Positions 13,233 through 15,966 of a DNA stretch of 15,966 nucleotides are shown piece after piece. The stretch's first letter is position 1. Each line of letters begins with the position of its first letter. The position numbers and the translations under genes were made by a program. The notes beneath the pieces were generated by a model that was not told the DNA's origin, ran no database searches, and saw only the letters and a program-made list of their open reading frames with translations. Where the stretch lies: the NCBI GenBank assembly GCA_946479785.1, contig CAMLHQ010000073.1, forward strand, positions 1 to 15,966, in the 5' to 3' direction. This DNA is from an uncultured Nitrospira sp. GTDB taxonomy: Bacteria; Nitrospirota; Nitrospiria; Nitrospirales; Nitrospiraceae.

Positions 13233-13833
13233 TTCTGTTCCTTTGAACATCAATCTCCACAGCAGTCACGACATAGCGCAACGCTCCTCCAGGCACGATC
13301 GTGTCAAACGGATAGCAGGTCACAAGGACGAGCCAATCTCCTCCGTCCACGAGGTCGATGGCGGCCGTCCGGGCATCGACGATCTGACTATCGAGCACGA
13401 GGTAGCGTTGCGTGCCGCCCGCAGCCGTGTGAAGCACGATCTCCTCGTCCTGTTTCAACTGCTTCAAGAACTCGAAATGCGTGTCGCGATGGCCGGTGAG
13501 GACCGTCGTGCCCGGCGATCCCGGGAACGAACTCGATTCTACATAGCCAGGGCCGAAGGCCAGGGTGCGGCCGTAGGCTCCGTTCAGGACAATCAGATCG
13601 ATGTGCTTGGACGGCACTGTTAGTCGCGCCACGGGCCACGTATCGGCCCAGGGCCAGGGCTTGACCGTGTGTTCTCCCGTAAGAGTGCGGGACCAGGCCC
13701 GGTGCAGCAAGAACTGCGCGAGCCTGGCCTTCGCATAGATCCACGATCCTTCCCCCATCTGCCACAATCCGACAGCGAGGAGGCACGCCGTCAGCATGAC
13801 CAGAGCACTGGGAGTCGTGCGGCTCGGGCTCAT
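13210..13833 (-). CDS. Class GN-type sortase (Gram-negative 'marine sortase' family)
   Basis: The 207-residue transpeptidase is anchored by one N-terminal membrane segment (about 9-27) with the catalytic domain outside. The three sortase catalytic residues are visible: His115 in TGHRDTHF, Cys173 in LVTCYPF and Arg186 in GGALRYVV. The start at 13833 is chosen because its ATG overlaps the TGA of the upstream gene as ATGA, the usual sign of coupled translation; a start at 13857 would add eight residues. The predicted role is to cleave the LPKTA signal of the neighbouring VIT/VWA protein between Thr and Ala and attach that protein to an unknown cell-envelope acceptor. The pairing follows the known class GN sortase/target arrangement. 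The gene's 3' end overlaps the convergent nuclease gene by 23 bp. Confidence 0.92.
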   Translation of the reverse strand: MSPSRTTPSALVMLTACLLAVGLWQMGEGSWIYAKARLAQFLLHRAWSRTLTGEHTVKPWPWADTWPVARLTVPSKHIDLIVLNGAYGRTLAFGPGYVESSSFPGSPGTTVLTGHRDTHFEFLKQLKQDEEIVLHTAAGGTQRYLVLDSQIVDARTAAIDLVDGGDWLVLVTCYPFDTIVPGGALRYVVTAVEIDVQRNRTTVETSS

Positions 13834-15941
13834 GTGATCTGTTTTCGAAAGCCCCACAGCAGACCTGCCGCGGTCAGTGCGGACAGACCCAAGAGAAGCT
13901 GTAGCTGCCAGCTCGTGGCGGTCTTCGGCAATCCAAAAATCGCCTGGTAGTCCTGCCCCTCCGGCAGGTTCGTCTTCATCGCATGGCTGACGAGCGACTT
14001 GTCTGTCGGCCGAATCGGTTCAGTATCGATGGCCACAAGACTCGTGTATTTGCTGACGAGATGGTGAGCCAACGCCACATCGAGGACCGCTTGTCTCGTC
14101 ATGGATTCATCCTTTCCGTAGCGTTGCTGATCCGTCAGCGAGGCAATCTTCTGGCGAGCCCAGTAGACGGACAGTCCGTCTCTTGACGGGCTGTCCGTCA
14201 AGGCGACCGCGGTCCTCCAGGGAGCGGAGCCGAATGAGCCTTTGATGATCACCTCGGTTGGGATGGTCGGAATTTTCAATCCCACCACGACCGGCTCGCC
14301 GTCGTAGAGATCGGGGATTCTGGCCGGAAACATCTCGGTCGCTCCGTCAAGGCCTTCCACATGCAAATCGGTCAGCACCGGCCGTTCCAGCTTTCGGAAA
14401 ATGGCATCCATCTGCGCCTTCACTTCGCTGGTGCTGCCGATGTGTGTGAACGTCCCTCGTCCGAATTCCGCCGCCTTTCGCATGAAATGACTGTTCGGCG
14501 CCGAGCCGATGCCGATCGTAAAGAGTCGGCTCGTACCTAACTGCGAGCGAATCACATCGAACAACTCATCCTCGTTGCCCACTTGTCCATCCGTCAAAAA
14601 GATCACTTGTCGCAGGTGTGTCGATGGAGGACCCCCTTTGAGAGCCATCTTCAAGGCGGGAAGAATTTCTGTGCCTCCATTGGCATGAAGCTGCTCGACA
14701 TAATGGACTGCCTTGTGAAGCGTGTCCGTCTTCACCGGTTGCGGCTGGGAGAAGAGCACGTGTGTGACGCTGTTGAACTGAATCACGTTGAAATTATCCT
14801 GGGCTGTGAGGCGATTCAACGCGAGGAGGAGCGCCGCCTTGGCCTGTTCGATCGACGTGCCGGCCATTGAGCCGGAGGTATCGATCACAAAGATCGTTTC
14901 GCGCGGCACATTCGTGGCCGGTTGGTCCGATGCCGGTGGGGTGACCATCAAGAAGACGTAGGCGCTCTCTCCTTGCTGTTGCCGGTAGACGGTGGCGGTG
15001 GGAGCCTGTCCAGAGGCGGGTTTCCAAGTGAGTTGAAAATCCCGATTGGCAGGGACGTAATCCTGGCGAAGCGAGATGTGTTGACGGCCATCCGAATCCG
15101 CAATGCTTAAGATCTCATGATAGGTCGACTCGACCTTGCCGAGCGGAAAGCCGGCGGCCAGATCCACCGTGAGACTGACCGGATTGATCGGGCCGTGCTG
15201 AGGACGTTGGACCGGCGGAGTGATCCGGGAGGCATCGGTGACGCGATCCGTATCCTGTGACCATCCGCGACCCGGTGGCTGATCCTCCATGACGACCGCG
15301 GTGCCGGGAATGTAGCGAGGGCCGACGACCATGGGGAATCGCAGAGAGAACGTGCCCTGATCTTGATGAACCGTCTCCTGGTATTCGATCTCGACCGTGA
15401 TCTTGTCGCCTGGTGCGATGTTCGCGACGGAGGTCGTAAACATGTTCGGCCGTTCTTGTTCAACTAAACTTGCCCTCTTTCCTTCCTGCTTGGCCTGCTC
15501 ATAGACTTTCTTGGCCTCGGCCCGCTCCTTGACCTCGCCCACAATTGTGCGCTCGCCAACTTTCATCCGTAGATGATCAACCGCGGCAGTCTCCGGCAAG
15601 GGAAAGACATAGATGCCCTCGGCCCAGTCGTCCTTTTCCCGGCTCGGGTTCAGAAATTCTTGTGTGAGTTTCGTTCTGGCGATAATCCCGGTGATTGAAA
15701 TCTCCACATCGGTTTTCAACATGGGCGCCGGGATGTAGCGGCCGACTTGATTGGTCCTGAAGAGCAGGCTGCCCTGAGTAACATCCTTTAGGACCATCCC
15801 GGCTGTATGAGGAGCCGGTTCTTCTCCATAGGCCAGCCACACCGGTAGCCCGCCTGCCCAGGACAAGAGAGCGGCAATGAGGGTGATGCAGAGAAGGCAT
15901 GCTGTTCGTCTCGCGATCAGTCGTTGTTTGTGGATGTCCAT
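13830..15941 (-). CDS. VIT/VWA surface protein, sortase target with LPKTA signal
   Basis: The 703-residue protein has an N-terminal signal segment (about 13-38) and a VIT domain (about 50-180, with KKVYEQAKQEGK near 144-155). A VWA domain follows (about 346-520). Its metal-ion-dependent adhesion site is complete: DTSGS (Asp354, Ser356, Ser358), Thr424 in NGGTE and Asp451 in FLTDGQ. The C-terminus is a sorting signal: LPKTA (671-675), a hydrophobic helix (about 678-697) and the basic end RKQIT. It fits the family known as 'marine proteobacterial sortase target protein', whose members sit beside a dedicated sortase, as here. The signal has Ala where Gram-positive LPXTG has Gly. GAGGACAGC lies directly before the ATG. 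VIT/VWA proteins bind protein partners in a metal-dependent way; adhesion or envelope assembly is inferred, and the true ligand is unknown. Confidence 0.93.
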   Translation of the reverse strand: MDIHKQRLIARRTACLLCITLIAALLSWAGGLPVWLAYGEEPAPHTAGMVLKDVTQGSLLFRTNQVGRYIPAPMLKTDVEISITGIIARTKLTQEFLNPSREKDDWAEGIYVFPLPETAAVDHLRMKVGERTIVGEVKERAEAKKVYEQAKQEGKRASLVEQERPNMFTTSVANIAPGDKITVEIEYQETVHQDQGTFSLRFPMVVGPRYIPGTAVVMEDQPPGRGWSQDTDRVTDASRITPPVQRPQHGPINPVSLTVDLAAGFPLGKVESTYHEILSIADSDGRQHISLRQDYVPANRDFQLTWKPASGQAPTATVYRQQQGESAYVFLMVTPPASDQPATNVPRETIFVIDTSGSMAGTSIEQAKAALLLALNRLTAQDNFNVIQFNSVTHVLFSQPQPVKTDTLHKAVHYVEQLHANGGTEILPALKMALKGGPPSTHLRQVIFLTDGQVGNEDELFDVIRSQLGTSRLFTIGIGSAPNSHFMRKAAEFGRGTFTHIGSTSEVKAQMDAIFRKLERPVLTDLHVEGLDGATEMFPARIPDLYDGEPVVVGLKIPTIPTEVIIKGSFGSAPWRTAVALTDSPSRDGLSVYWARQKIASLTDQQRYGKDESMTRQAVLDVALAHHLVSKYTSLVAIDTEPIRPTDKSLVSHAMKTNLPEGQDYQAIFGLPKTATSWQLQLLLGLSALTAAGLLWGFRKQIT

Positions 15942-15966
15942 GCTGTCCTCATCTCGTTTGGTGTGA

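Overview
The window looks like chromosomal DNA from a GC-rich Gram-negative bacterium. My best guess is a Nitrospira-like organism (phylum Nitrospirota), because of the mix of a CheB-type signalling protein, a homodimeric-E1 pyruvate dehydrogenase operon, a heavy-metal RND pump and a Gram-negative-type sortase pair. The guess rests on family resemblance only. No rRNA, tRNA, CRISPR array, transposase or phage gene was seen.

Layout. (1) Positions 1-679, minus strand: the N-terminal part of a CheB methylesterase protein that runs off the left edge; the family is often fused to CheR. (2) 680-1023: a structured divergent intergenic region with a hairpin, a duplicated 13-mer, a perfect inverted repeat and a GT-rich element. 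It is followed by a plus-strand soluble protein of unknown function (1024-1566). (3) 1680-8034, minus strand: a complete pyruvate dehydrogenase operon in the order aceE (E1), aceF (E2), lpd (E3), then a lipoate-protein-ligase-family gene. E1, E2 and E3 turn pyruvate into acetyl-CoA, and the last gene plausibly attaches or transfers the lipoyl group that E2 needs. An unusual 167-bp GT/CA-asymmetric spacer separates aceF from lpd. (4) 8170-8802, minus strand: a visibly AT-richer gene for an exported protein of unknown function. (5) 9170-9484 and 9595-12666, plus strand: a small exported protein followed by a CzcA-like heavy-metal RND permease. No adaptor or outer-membrane partner lies in the window. 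(6) 12741-13232, plus strand: an exported staphylococcal-nuclease-like protein whose predicted first catalytic Arg is His. (7) 13210-15941, minus strand: a two-gene unit made of a VIT/VWA surface protein with a C-terminal LPKTA sorting signal and a class GN-type sortase, joined by an ATGA stop/start overlap.

The PDH genes form one metabolic unit and the VIT/VWA-sortase pair forms another. The RND permease, nuclease and three unknown proteins have no clear links to them. The most interesting points are the sortase pair, the nuclease substitution, the pump without visible partners, and non-coding structure. That structure includes a GT-rich element shared by two distant upstream regions, a dyad-like spacer inside the PDH operon, and a possible leader ORF plus hairpin before cheB. 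I saw no clearly new multi-gene defence or mobile system.
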